A stretch of DNA of 64,000 nt from Verrucomicrobiaceae bacterium. GTDB lineage: Bacteria > Verrucomicrobiota > Verrucomicrobiia > Verrucomicrobiales > Verrucomicrobiaceae. The notes beneath the pieces were generated by a model, which saw only the letters and a program-made list of their open reading frames with translations, did no database searches and was not told the DNA's origin. The position numbers and the translations under genes were made by a program. The DNA lies in assembly GCA_019694165.1 (NCBI GenBank), contig JAIBCL010000001.1, positions 620,001 to 684,000 on the forward strand, in the 5' to 3' direction. This document shows, one piece after another, positions 52,401 through 60,079 of the stretch. The number at the start of each line of letters is the position of its first letter. The first letter of the stretch is position 1.

Positions 52401-53578
52401 CCCGACACGTAGTCACCGAAAATGTATTTCCCGATGAGGCTGCCCGGCAGCCGGCTGCCACGATAGACGAAGCCGCCAATCACTGCAGCGCCGCCGCCGT
52501 TGTGCGAGTACGTCAAGATCGGCGCGGTCTCGGTGCCGATGACGGAAGCCGGCTTCGCCTTTGGCCCGGTGATGGTGCCTTCGAGATAGCCCCACTGATA
52601 GTTCGCCGCCTTCGCGAGCACGTCGATCTCCTCGGCATCCTCCTGCCCCACGTCGCCGATGACCGCCTTGCCCGTGGCTCCATCGAACGACATGCGGTGC
52701 GGGCTGCGCAACCCGATCGCGTAGAATTCTTCAAGCGTGCCTCCCGTGGGATCGACCCACGGATTGTCATTCGGAATATAGTAGCCCTGCGTGAAGGTCG
52801 CGGGCCAGCCCGCGGGCGGCACGCCGCCGACCTGCGGTTGACGCCGGATGGGATGGCTGCGCGCGGCGTCTTGATTCACGTCGATGCGCAGCACGCCGGA
52901 GAAGATGCCGTCATTGATCTTCTGCGCGTTGTTGTAGATCTCGCCGAGCGCGCCCTCGTCGCCCACGCTGATGTAGAGGAACGAGTCCGGCCCGAAGAAC
53001 ATGTCGCCGCCATTGTGCCAGGGGTTTTCGTCGAATTGGTTGATCATCACCAGCTCGCTGGAGCGGCCGATCGTCGTCGCACCGTCGTTGAGCGTGTAGC
53101 GCGAGAGGCGGTTGTAGCTCAGCTCGCCGGATCGCGTGTCAGGCACATAGCTGTACCAAATATAGACATGCCCGCGATGCGCGGCGCCGGACAGACCAAA
53201 GTCTGGATGCAGCGCGATGCCCAGCAGCCCGCTGTCGCCGCCGCCAAGCGTGTTCGATGCGAGATCAACGACCAACGTCCTCGTGGTGCCCGGCGAATTC
53301 TTGTCAAAGCGCCACACCTTCCCCTGACGTGTGATCACCCACATCATCGAGCTGCGAGGCTCCTGCACCATCTTGATCGGATCATCGAACGTCACGCCCG
53401 GAAACGCGTCCTCCGCCATGTAGCCGCCACCGGTGCCAGGCGATGTCGAGGGAAACGCGCCGTTCAGATACGCGCCCATCGGCTGGCGGCTGGCGAGGCC
53501 GGACTGTGCGAGCGCAGAGCCGCCAAGCGCGGCACACATCAGCAAGAGGGAAATTGAGGAGTGGATTGTCTTGTTCAT
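46472..53578 (-). CDS. Giant secreted PQQ sugar-dehydrogenase/cytochrome c protein with five lectin-like repeats
   Basis: 2368 residues with signal peptide (1-25). Residues about 45-450 are a glucose/sorbosone dehydrogenase propeller of the soluble PQQ type: LGGGDSGLLGIALHPDFG, PWHNGGDMFFGPDSFLYISV with the base His, and GLRSPHRMSFDGATGKAVIG. Residues 455-775 resemble the cytochrome part of SO_0930-type proteins, with CMNCH (603-607) and CSHCH (684-688). Five 184-residue lectin-like repeats follow (starting at 779, 1060, 1249, 1532, 1719), with two cadherin/Ig-like putative domains (965-1050, 1437-1522). The C-terminal 460 residues match the end of the other giant. It would oxidise a sugar and pass electrons to its haems. 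It starts 12 bases after the MbnP-like gene. Confidence 0.87.
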   Translation of the reverse strand: MNKTIHSSISLLLMCAALGGSALAQSGLASRQPMGAYLNGAFPSTSPGTGGGYMAEDAFPGVTFDDPIKMVQEPRSSMMWVITRQGKVWRFDKNSPGTTRTLVVDLASNTLGGGDSGLLGIALHPDFGLSGAAHRGHVYIWYSYVPDTRSGELSYNRLSRYTLNDGATTIGRSSELVMINQFDENPWHNGGDMFFGPDSFLYISVGDEGALGEIYNNAQKINDGIFSGVLRIDVNQDAARSHPIRRQPQVGGVPPAGWPATFTQGYYIPNDNPWVDPTGGTLEEFYAIGLRSPHRMSFDGATGKAVIGDVGQEDAEEIDVLAKAANYQWGYLEGTITGPKAKPASVIGTETAPILTYSHNGGGAAVIGGFVYRGSRLPGSLIGKYIFGDYVSGKIWSLDWQTPGAQPSLLTQISGSSLSGFSVDAQNELYFCTMGTSGRIYRLSSTGGTAQPPATLSATGAFSSLANLQPASGVIPYNVNSPLWTDNALKQRWIALPNDGAPYSGGEVINFSATGSWNFPVGTVLIKQFDLATNESNPFIVRRIETRFLVRGTDGWYGLTYKWRADGSNADLLVNGENMPVTITTSDGGTRTQNWTFPGRGDCMNCHTENAGWVLGPNTRQLNGNLTYPTTGITANQLATWSAIGMFDTPLSSTQIAGFTKTVPLTDTSASLETRTRSYLDSNCSHCHRPGGVRANWDARFDTPLANANIINGPLFNDLGVSGAKVVVPKDVSRSMMHIRLNSLADAKMPPLAKNVVDTAAVATIADWINSLVVSQPALTGADVGAVGASGSTSGSADHSSYTLNGSGSGIFGTADAFQYAWTTLQGDGEIRARVASQTNTNPWAKAGVMIRESLSEDSRHAVCFLTPENGFGYEFRAATAQPSEFFFGPASNAAPNNWIRIVRSGDSLSGYTSADGHSWTLVHIGVVPALQSTVYIGLVVTSSNYGVLSTASFDNVQLGGSSQQNHAPAITQPQDQFTLRGSAVSFALQASDPDGDILSWIASGLPAGLSIDPSTGVISGTVSASAAASNPVIVAVSDGVLSASASFTWSTSSSGGTNLTGTDVGVVGQTGSVSVNASTGAYTISGSGEDIFFNADGFQFAWRTLQGDGEIRARVVSQTNTNPWAKAGVMVRENLTGGSRHAMTFVTPENGFGMVWRAVQDAAAEYAGGPPLNAAPDNWVRLVRAGDVLTGFVSADGQSWTQVSSIALSGLPSSVSIGLAVTASDVSRLSTAVFDNVTIIGGATQAALTGLDIGAISPNGGTNFDGTTGTYSISASGVGITGTEDSFHFASTAVSGDCDIRARVTSLTGANPWAKAGVMIRESLAPDSRFGLAFVTTENGLAGNYRLTTGGVRQFAAGPGLNPPPNNWVRVVRTGNVLSGYVSADGTAWTPIFTTTISGFASTAYIGLAVTASDNNDRAFATFDNVEIIVGPITGNRPPVVTQPAGQSTPRGSSVALQIQAADPDGNALSYSATGLPAGLSINASSGIISGTVSTSALATNSVVVAVSDGSLSASASFTWLTTEPGTQPVLAGADVGAVAIAGSTSSGGAGSYTVSGSGDGIYSTADAFHFASTTLSGDGEIRARVTSLSNTNPWSKAGVMIRDSLATIAPFGFVFITPQNGFAGNYRTAAGGTRIFAGGPALNAAPNNWIRIVRAGNVLGGYVSADGANWTQIFATSISALSSTTRIGLAVTASESSLVARATFDNVQIITAPAAGALAGVDVGPVSPAGFTSFASGGAYTLAAAGDGIYGGADTFHFAQQRITGDGEIKARITSITNSNMWTKAGVMIRADLSQPSAFGLSFLTPQNGFAGNYRTDSGATRVFAQGPAANPAPNNWVRIKRSGTVLTAYTSANGTNWTQTFSATLPTLPASAYFGLALTSSDNTQVATATFDSVVVTGTPAAPASQSVRAALEPLAQPAMSWSQWLGDYEVGARGDNADGDYGSDLMEYALGTDPRDGGDAAGLRIEKQPDGRWSASIRHPLDRTDLSYQVEASADLATWTATGIAPVFTDGTDAIRTIAYPAIDSLLGDAGDFTIFFRLRVTHLSGGGTTTGEPFSLSRISFGAGSETFGCANVKPPLYAGLVTGVTANSVLLPTSLGGDPSRHYYLEVRDGAYAGHRFDIATFAGTAVVIDLASVRNTSAALPDLTGAAIVIRQHVTLDDVLDKSVLTGSRSSSLSDRVSFYTGGNYASYWLFNLTPADASKAAWVSAGDATLANAGARIIAPGEGMFVKAAHAASMIIAGPVRTNPFVQVLRPGQNFIARPFPVTASPASAAFNAANGFIASRSKTIADMLLDWNADTPGGAQTFASFWFAQIGASTYWTSADNATLTDQSNAALLIANRAVFLKRAGTTTTTTLILAPSIR
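47876..51244 (-). repeat. Five copies of the 184-residue lectin-like repeat inside the PQQ giant
   Basis: Copies lie at 50696-51244, 49850-50401, 49283-49834, 48437-48985 and 47876-48424. Shared blocks are GDGEIRARV, NPWAKAGVMIRE, APNNW(V/I)R(I/L)VR, SGY(V/T)SADG and ATFDNV. Spacers between the first and second and between the third and fourth copies are Ig-like domains. The DNA similarity makes this a possible assembly trouble spot. Confidence 0.85.
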
Positions 53579-53590
53579 GGCCAGCCAGGT

Positions 53591-54547
53591 TCATCCGTCG
53601 AGGTCGTTCGAGTGGCGCGTTGAAAGGGTTCGCGGGCACGCATGGGCGGCAGTTGCGCGCAGATTTGAAGTTCGCGCGGTCCATTCGCCGCACGCCTGGC
53701 CAGGCACGGCATCTGCAAACTCCTGATGCCTCCCCGCCACGACTCGTCGCACTCGGAAAGCCGATTCGACGTTGCTCTTCAGCAGCCGACCGCGTGTTCC
53801 GCCCTCGATCCCGCCCTCCGCTTCGCCAGCAACGGGATTGAGTACGGGCGAGGCACCACGGAAGATTTTTTCCACGTCGAGAGCCAGCCGGATGGTCTGC
53901 GGCCCTGTGGGACCGAGCACGAGCGGCAACTCCACATGCATGAGGTTCGCATCCCCTTCGACGTGCCACGAGTAGGGCGCAAAGGTCCCGTCCGGCCTCT
54001 GGCAGCGCCCCTCTACTGCCAGAAAAATGAATCCGCCCCGGCTGCCCCTGTGCAGGCCGTTTACCAGTGGATGCAATGGATCATGATCCCCACGTCCAGA
54101 GGGGTCGGCGGCGTTCGTTCGTGGATCGACGCCGACTTGGAACCGGATGGCGTTGAACCTCCGTGCGGGCACGCCGCCGATCCGTGCCGTAAAGCGCCCT
54201 TTGTCGGATCGGAAGACGGCGAACCAGTTCGGCTCCTCGAGCCACGCGCCATCCTCCCGCCGCAGGGCCATTCCGCTCAAAAGGAAATCCAACCGCGATA
54301 CAGTCAGCCGCGCGCCATCCGAAGTGCTGCCGACTTCCGCTGCCAGCGGCAGGGGTCGATCCTCCCACACGACGGCTATCTCCAGATTTACATCCCGATC
54401 CACCGGCGAGACCGCCTCTGCCCTTCCCGCCGCCACACCAAGAACCAAGGCAATGAGACAGATGGCGAGGGTGATTCCACGCGCACCTGCCCGTCCGAAT
54501 GGCAACGGACCAAAAGCGGCATGGTTGACTGGCTGAACTATTATCAC
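53591..54547 (-). CDS. Standalone MbnP-like protein without the conserved Trp
   Basis: 318 residues from a GTG; no ATG lies near the membrane segment (GITLAICLIALVLGVAAG), so the start is uncertain. The MbnP-like domain covers about 50-270 and is plainly related to the N-terminal half of the fusion protein: RLTVSRLDFLLSGMALRREDGAW, FNAIRFQVGVDPRTNAADPS, HDPLHPLVNGLH, and HVELPLVLGPTG. Where the fusion has LHWGWAGSYIF this protein has LHRGSRGGFIF, so both Trp are missing; the codon AGG at residue 167 is one base from TGG. The last 35 residues match nothing. It probably opens the redox gene block as copper-binding partner or decayed copy. Confidence 0.75.
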   Translation of the reverse strand: MIIVQPVNHAAFGPLPFGRAGARGITLAICLIALVLGVAAGRAEAVSPVDRDVNLEIAVVWEDRPLPLAAEVGSTSDGARLTVSRLDFLLSGMALRREDGAWLEEPNWFAVFRSDKGRFTARIGGVPARRFNAIRFQVGVDPRTNAADPSGRGDHDPLHPLVNGLHRGSRGGFIFLAVEGRCQRPDGTFAPYSWHVEGDANLMHVELPLVLGPTGPQTIRLALDVEKIFRGASPVLNPVAGEAEGGIEGGTRGRLLKSNVESAFRVRRVVAGRHQEFADAVPGQACGEWTARTSNLRATAAHACPRTLSTRHSNDLDG

Positions 54548-54640
54548 AATTACGATTGGTATCTTTAATGAAATTCATTTGTGCTAATTTGAAAGCTATA
54601 GTTCTGATTCATCGACTCATATCCAAAATTTTATACCCAG
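54548..54640 (-). promoter_or_regulatory. AT-rich upstream region of the redox gene block
   Basis: About 90 bases that are far richer in A and T than anything around them (for example AAAATTTTATA and CTAATTTGAAAGCTATAG on the plus strand), directly upstream of the MbnP-like gene. This is the natural place for the promoter of the minus-strand block. I could not fix one -35/-10 pair. Confidence 0.4.
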
Positions 54641-54719
54641 ATCCCGCCGGACGAACCATCTGAGGGCCGTCTTGTCCGCCCTCTTCACCATCGAACAGGC
54701 TCGCCACCGCCACAAAAGG

Positions 54720-55871
54720 TCACCGTCTCCCGAGCAACCACGCCCCCAGCACTCCGAGCGCAGCGGAGACATACCAAGCGAGCGAGGGAGCCATCTCATA
54801 GAGGTGCAGCCCGGCGACCGAAGCGACGATACCTCCGATACTCCAGGCAAAGCTGAGGAATCCCGCGTAGCGCCCGCGCATGTCATCGGGTGCCAGACTG
54901 GCAGCATATGCCTGCTGCCGGGAGAAGGAACACATCTCGCCCACGGTGAACACGATCATCGCCGCCACGAAGGCCCACAGCGTGGAAGTCACGAGAAACG
55001 CGAGAAAGCTGCCACCCATCAGGACGTAACCAAGGCCGATGACGCCGCGAACCGGCCAGCCGCGCGTGGCTGATGCGAGCGGGATCTCGAACAGACAAAT
55101 GAGCACGCCGTTGAGCGCCAGCACCGCCCCGCACCAGTGCATCGAGATGCCCGAGCGCTCGAAATGCAGCGGAAACGTGGTGCTGCTCTGCCGGAAAATC
55201 CACGAGACGCAAAGGCACGCGGCGAACAGCGCGAGGAACGGCCGGTTTTGCCGGATGGACTCCCACGCGTGACTCCAGCCCGCCATCTCCTTCGGAGCGC
55301 GCCTTCCTCGAGGAAGGAACAACCAGGCCACAATCCCAAAGAATGCCGATGTCGCAGCGTCCACCACGAAGAGCCAGAAGAACGAATAGTCCGCCAGAAA
55401 GCCTGCCACCGCGGGCCCGAACGACCAGCCGAGATTCACCGCGAAGCGCTGCACCGCGAAAGCCAGCACGCGCTGCTCCGGTGCCACGATGTCCTGCACG
55501 AGTGCTGCGCTTGCCGGATTCCCGGCTTCACTCACCAGGCCTGTGAGAAGTGAAATGAGAGTCAGCGCCTGCCAGCCTGCCGCCTGTGACATCGCCATCA
55601 TGCAGCCCGCGCCGCCGAGCGCGCTCAGGGCCATGGTCACATTGCGCCCCAGCCTGTCCGCCAGCCAGCCGCCGAGCGCGGCCGCTATCAGATTGCCAGC
55701 GGAGTACGCGCTCACCGCGATGCCCGCCTGCGCGGCCGTGTGCCCCTGCCGCGTGATGATGATGGTGAGGAACGGCCACACGAAGACGCCAAAGCGGTTC
55801 ACGAAAGTCGCGCCCGCCAGCACCCAGAAGGGGCCGGGCAGCTTGCGAATGCTGTGAAAAAATGTGGTCAT
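54720..55871 (-). CDS. MFS transporter (MdtH-like)
   Basis: 383 residues with about twelve membrane spans. The loop 2-3 motif of the major facilitator superfamily is clear: GGWLADRLGRNVTMALSALG near residue 67. The overall form (PFWVLAGATFVNRFG at the N-terminus, ALNGVLICLFEIPLA mid-protein, SLAPDDMRGRYAGF late) resembles MdtH/YceL-type drug exporters. Substrate cannot be told. It is separated from homoserine dehydrogenase by 84 bases and from the redox block by the AT-rich region. Confidence 0.88.
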   Translation of the reverse strand: MTTFFHSIRKLPGPFWVLAGATFVNRFGVFVWPFLTIIITRQGHTAAQAGIAVSAYSAGNLIAAALGGWLADRLGRNVTMALSALGGAGCMMAMSQAAGWQALTLISLLTGLVSEAGNPASAALVQDIVAPEQRVLAFAVQRFAVNLGWSFGPAVAGFLADYSFFWLFVVDAATSAFFGIVAWLFLPRGRRAPKEMAGWSHAWESIRQNRPFLALFAACLCVSWIFRQSSTTFPLHFERSGISMHWCGAVLALNGVLICLFEIPLASATRGWPVRGVIGLGYVLMGGSFLAFLVTSTLWAFVAAMIVFTVGEMCSFSRQQAYAASLAPDDMRGRYAGFLSFAWSIGGIVASVAGLHLYEMAPSLAWYVSAALGVLGAWLLGRR

Positions 55872-55955
55872 GGGCTGGTCAAGGAACCCGCAGACCGGAA
55901 GCGAAGAGTTTGTTTTGCCGACCCGCTCCTCGCTCCGGGTCTCCGCCGGAAAAGA

Positions 55956-57278
55956 TCACGAAGTCATCGTCTCGACACGCATCCACACCGGATGCTCGCG
56001 GACGCACGAGAGCCGGGCGATGGCACCCATCGCCGCCTTCATGTCACCGAGCTTCGCGTCGTGAATCATGAGGACGAGCGAGGTCGTCGCGCTTTCTGAT
56101 TCGAGGTCTTCAGGCTGGATCACCGACGAGATGCCGATGCCCCGCGCACCGAGCGCGGTGGTGATCTGGCCGAGCACGCCGGGCACGTCATCGACGGTGA
56201 GGCGCAGGAAATAACGGCTCTCCGTATCGTCGATGGGCTTGGATTTGCCGTAGAGTCCGTGCGGCACAAAGCCGGTGTGGCGTGCGCCGTAGATGATCGT
56301 CGCGGCGGCTTCGCACAGATCACTGATGACCGAGCTGGACGTGGGGTCCTGCCCTGCCCCGCGGCCGTAGAAGAGTGTCTCGCCCACGATGTCACCGTTC
56401 ACGACGATGGCATTGAAGGCACCGTTCACGCTCGCCAGCACATGGGAACTCGGCAACAAGGTCGGCTGCGTGCGCACCTCCACGCGCCCTTGATCATCGG
56501 CACGGATGACGGAGAGCAGCTTCACGCCATAGCCAAGACGCTCGGCAAAGCGGATGTCGGCGATCGACACACGGTCGATGCCCTCGACATGCACATCCTC
56601 CGCCTTGATCCAGAAGCCGTAGGAGAGAGAGGCCAGGATGATGGCCTTGTGCGCCGCATCCCAGCCGCTGACGTCCAGCGTGGGATCGGCTTCGGCGTAG
56701 CCCTTGTCCTGCGCCTCCTGGAGCGCATCGCTGTAGCTCAGGCCCGCCTGCGCCATGCGCGTGAGGATGTAATTGCACGTACCGTTGATGATGCCGTGGA
56801 TGGAGCGGATGTGATTCGCCACGAGGCCCTCCTGCAGCACCTGGATGATCGGGATGCCGCCCGCCACCGCAGCCTCGAAGTAAATCGGCACACGGCATTC
56901 CTCCGCGAGCGCAAACAACTCCTGCCCGCGCTCGGCAAGCAGCGCCTTGTTGCCGGTGACGACGATCTTTTTCGCGCGAAGCGCCGTGCTCACGAGATCG
57001 AAGGCTTCCGTGGTGCCGCCGATCAACTCCACGACCACCTGCACGTCCGCATCGGCGATGATCGCGCGCCAGTCGTCGGTGAGCATCGCCGCCGGCACCT
57101 CGACATCACGCGGCTTGCCCAGGTTGCGCACCGCGACCTTTGTAATCTCGAGGTTCGCGCCCGTGCGCTGCAAGATCAGATCGCGGTTCTTCGCCACGTT
57201 CTTGAAAACACCCGCGCCGACATTGCCGAGTCCGGCGAGTCCGATCCGAATGGTGCGAGGCGTATTGGCGTTTGGCAT
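55956..57278 (-). CDS. hom: Homoserine dehydrogenase
   Basis: 440 residues, the usual length of the ACT-containing form. It reduces aspartate semialdehyde to homoserine for threonine and methionine synthesis. Visible are the NAD(P)-binding GLAGLGNVGAGVFKN, VTGNKALLAERGQELF, GGIPIIQVLQEGLVANHI, the active-site region GTCNYILTRM and GYAEADPTLDVSGWDAAHK, and a C-terminal ACT domain from about 360 (LRLTVDDVPGVLGQITTALG) for feedback control by amino acids. It lies alone between an MFS gene and a PrsW-like gene. Confidence 0.96.
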   Translation of the reverse strand: MPNANTPRTIRIGLAGLGNVGAGVFKNVAKNRDLILQRTGANLEITKVAVRNLGKPRDVEVPAAMLTDDWRAIIADADVQVVVELIGGTTEAFDLVSTALRAKKIVVTGNKALLAERGQELFALAEECRVPIYFEAAVAGGIPIIQVLQEGLVANHIRSIHGIINGTCNYILTRMAQAGLSYSDALQEAQDKGYAEADPTLDVSGWDAAHKAIILASLSYGFWIKAEDVHVEGIDRVSIADIRFAERLGYGVKLLSVIRADDQGRVEVRTQPTLLPSSHVLASVNGAFNAIVVNGDIVGETLFYGRGAGQDPTSSSVISDLCEAAATIIYGARHTGFVPHGLYGKSKPIDDTESRYFLRLTVDDVPGVLGQITTALGARGIGISSVIQPEDLESESATTSLVLMIHDAKLGDMKAAMGAIARLSCVREHPVWMRVETMTS

Positions 57279-57396
57279 GGCGAGGGGGCGCGTAATAGGG
57301 CGCGAGTCGGCGGTTTGGCAAGCTGCGAGGGCCGTTCGTTCGTCTCAAGCCTGTCCGATCATGACTGGCGGGAGATCGAAGGAAGGACTCCAACAC

Positions 57397-59034
57397 TCAC
57401 CTCACCTCGAATTTCCTCCAGTAAACGAAGATAACCGGCGCGACGCTCACACATTCGTTCCCCACGGCGGCGATGCCGCCGAGATCCGCAGTCGTGGCAC
57501 CCGCCACGACGAACATGACGGCGATGAGCAGCGCGGAGCCGATCAGCAACACGGCGGCGGGCGAGACGATGCCCGCGTCGGGCCGCGTGGTGGCGGCGAG
57601 CAGGTCGAAGAAGTGACCGGCCAGCAGGATGAGGATGATGAGCGGGAGAAACCGGCCGAGGCCGATGTTCAGCACTTCGTCGATCTCGTCCGCGCAATCG
57701 TAAAAGCCGTGCGCCATCACGATGAGGAGGAAGGCTGCCACGAATTTCTCCGCGCGGGCAAAGCGCCAGCGAAGCATTTCATAAAGCGCGTGCCCGGTGA
57801 TGCCGGTCATCGCCACATGCATGAAGTTTGCCGTGAGAAAGCGCAGCCACGCGATGCCGCCCCCGCCGCGATAGTAGTTGATGTTCTCCTCAAGGGCGAA
57901 GCCGAGGCCGACGAAGGCCGCGGCGAGAAGGGCCGCCCCCTCGCTGCGCCGCCACAGCAGCCAGGGGAGGAAGACGGCGAAAAGCGCCAGCTTGCTGAGT
58001 TCTTCGCGCAGGCCGACACCGGCGATGAAGTACCAGATGTTCCGCGGGAACGGCGCGTGCTCGACGAAGCCGAGATGGTATTCCTGATACGTCAGCAGGA
58101 TGAGCGCGGGCCACACGCTGCACACACCGGCGACCACGGGCAGCGCGGGCCTGAACCAGCGCCATGTCTGATCGTCCGAACGCTGGGCGAGAATCACATA
58201 CCAGAGCCCGGCGGCGAAGAGCGCGAGCGCGAGCAAGCCCCAGCGCATCGACGCCATCTGATGCGCGATGATGCCGCGCCACTGCATCCACACGTCGCCC
58301 GTAAGCGCCCCAATCCGGCCGCGCATCCAGGGCGTGGCGCTCTCGCGCCACTTCGGCAGCCGCATGAGGCCGGCCAGCAGCTCCGCCTCGTGCCGTTCGA
58401 TTGCGAGGTGCAGGGCGTCGTCACGAGCCAGTGCGGCATCGTCGAATCCGCCTTCGCGCACGAGCGCGCCGAGCACGTCCGCATCCTGATCGCGCGCCAG
58501 CAGCATGCGGGCGAGCATTTCATTGGCGAAGGGCGCCGGCGGCTCCGCTGCGGCCGCGTGTCTGAGGCGCCCGGTCGCCGCCTCGCCCCGATCATCCCGG
58601 ACACCGAGCATGGCGGTGACGAAATCTTCGAACAACCGGTGCTCTCTGTTTTCCTTCACATGCCTGACGATCATCGCGCGCACGTCGAAGGCGAAGAGCT
58701 TTCCGCTCTTGAGGTACGGATCCAGTTCGAGCGGCGGCGTGCCGAGTTCTTCCGCCAGATCGTCCTGGCTCTTGAAGAAACGCGCCAGCCAGCCAAGCAG
58801 CTCGCGCGGCGCTGGATCGCCGGCTGTTTCCAGCCGCCGCCACGACTCGCGCAACTTCTGCGCAGTCGGGCTTACCTGCCGGGCGCGGACATCGGCCGAT
58901 GTCGCGCCCACGCGCAGCCATTGCACGAGGCAACCGATGGTGAACCCGGCCACGACGATCGACACCGACGCGCGGATGAGAAACCGCCGGTTCCGCGTGA
59001 GATGATGACTGCGCGCTCTCCAGCCGTGAAACAT
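57397..59034 (-). CDS. PrsW-family glutamic-type intramembrane protease with long N-terminal domain
   Basis: 545 residues. One membrane span near 20-40 is followed by a mostly soluble helical domain (45-255) and then seven or eight spans. The PrsW motifs are present in order: GLREELSKL with Glu344, Glu345 and Lys348; FALEENINYY with Glu382-Glu383 and Asn386; His406 in FMHVAMTGITG; and His442 in AHGFYD. PrsW in Bacillus cleaves an anti-sigma factor. The usual family length is shorter, so the N-terminal domain is extra. The target is unknown; the gene lies 118 bases downstream of nothing obviously related. Confidence 0.87.
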   Translation of the reverse strand: MFHGWRARSHHLTRNRRFLIRASVSIVVAGFTIGCLVQWLRVGATSADVRARQVSPTAQKLRESWRRLETAGDPAPRELLGWLARFFKSQDDLAEELGTPPLELDPYLKSGKLFAFDVRAMIVRHVKENREHRLFEDFVTAMLGVRDDRGEAATGRLRHAAAAEPPAPFANEMLARMLLARDQDADVLGALVREGGFDDAALARDDALHLAIERHEAELLAGLMRLPKWRESATPWMRGRIGALTGDVWMQWRGIIAHQMASMRWGLLALALFAAGLWYVILAQRSDDQTWRWFRPALPVVAGVCSVWPALILLTYQEYHLGFVEHAPFPRNIWYFIAGVGLREELSKLALFAVFLPWLLWRRSEGAALLAAAFVGLGFALEENINYYRGGGGIAWLRFLTANFMHVAMTGITGHALYEMLRWRFARAEKFVAAFLLIVMAHGFYDCADEIDEVLNIGLGRFLPLIILILLAGHFFDLLAATTRPDAGIVSPAAVLLIGSALLIAVMFVVAGATTADLGGIAAVGNECVSVAPVIFVYWRKFEVR

Positions 59035-59056
59035 GATTGTCAGCCTTTTGTTTTTC

Positions 59057-60079
59057 TCAGGCCGTCAAGGTGCCCAGCACAAAGTCCGCGATGCGCCGTG
59101 CATCGGCTTCCGTCACACGCGCATCCCGCGCGCATTCGCCGGCGCTGAACTCGCCGCGATGCGCGATGCGGCCCGCCTTCCACACCCACGCGGCGCTGTT
59201 CCATGGGCCGACGCGGCGCGGGTCGCTCCATGTGTGGATGCCGAGCGTGCGATCGTTAACCGCCGCGGCGAGGTGCATCGGCCCGCTGTCCACGCTCACA
59301 CACGCCCGGGCCCGCCGCATGAGCCACACGAGCTGCGGCAGCGTGGTGAGATTGGTGAGATCGACCAGCCGCCCCCCTGCGGCAGGAGCCGCCGCGCCTG
59401 ACACGCCGACGACCACCACGCGCACGCCGGCGAGACACTCGCAGAGCGTCCGCAATGCCTCAGGCGCGAGCGACTTGTCAGCACCGCGCGACCACGGATG
59501 CAGCAGGACGAACGGCGTGGCGGCATCAAAGGCGTCCGGTGCCGAGCCTTCCGGAAGATCGAAAACCACCTCCACAGCCGGCGCACTCACACCGCACGCG
59601 CGGGCAAGGGCGAGACTGCGCTCCACCGCGTGCGCCTGCGCATCCACGGCGACGACCTGGTCGAAAAACCGCGAGGCACCCTCGCGCGCATCCGACATTC
59701 CGGTGATCCAGTCCGCGCCGCGCGCATACGCGATGAGCGCGCTGCGCAGCAGGCCCTGAAAATCGAGCACGATCTCCGGCGGCTCACGCCGCGCGCGATT
59801 CCACCGCGCCGCCCACCCGAGCCAGCGGAAGCCGCCGGTGATGCCGCGAAAACTCTTGCGTGGAAACGCAATCACCTCATCGACGAACGGGCAGCCTTCC
59901 ACCAGCGGCGCCCACTCGCTGTTCACTATCCAGCGCAGCTTCAGATGCGGATGGGCCTGCTTGATGAACCGCACGGCAGGCAGCGCGTGCACGATGTCAC
60001 CGAGCGAGCTGGGTTTGACGATGAGTGCCGATTTGAAATCGCGCAGATCGACCGCTGCAGGGGCATCCGCGGCGCTCAT
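59057..60079 (-). CDS. Family 9 glycosyltransferase (heptosyltransferase-like)
   Basis: 340 residues in two Rossmann halves. The N-terminal motif KSALIVKPSSLGDIVHALPA and the C-terminal VSVDSGPMHLAAAVNDRTLGIH are typical of ADP-heptose:LPS heptosyltransferases (GT9), as is VLLHPWSRGADKSLAPE. It probably builds the LPS core. Its ATG overlaps the stop of the metallophosphoesterase gene by four bases (ATGA), which suggests coupled translation. PrsW-like gene follows 22 bases later, so the three may form one transcript. Confidence 0.9.
   Translation of the reverse strand: MSAADAPAAVDLRDFKSALIVKPSSLGDIVHALPAVRFIKQAHPHLKLRWIVNSEWAPLVEGCPFVDEVIAFPRKSFRGITGGFRWLGWAARWNRARREPPEIVLDFQGLLRSALIAYARGADWITGMSDAREGASRFFDQVVAVDAQAHAVERSLALARACGVSAPAVEVVFDLPEGSAPDAFDAATPFVLLHPWSRGADKSLAPEALRTLCECLAGVRVVVVGVSGAAAPAAGGRLVDLTNLTTLPQLVWLMRRARACVSVDSGPMHLAAAVNDRTLGIHTWSDPRRVGPWNSAAWVWKAGRIAHRGEFSAGECARDARVTEADARRIADFVLGTLTA

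Noticed and set aside
54081-54578. Alternative minus-strand frame with an ATG at 54578
   Set aside because: It lies out of frame with the MbnP-like gene and its peptide is Gly/Arg-rich with no motif.
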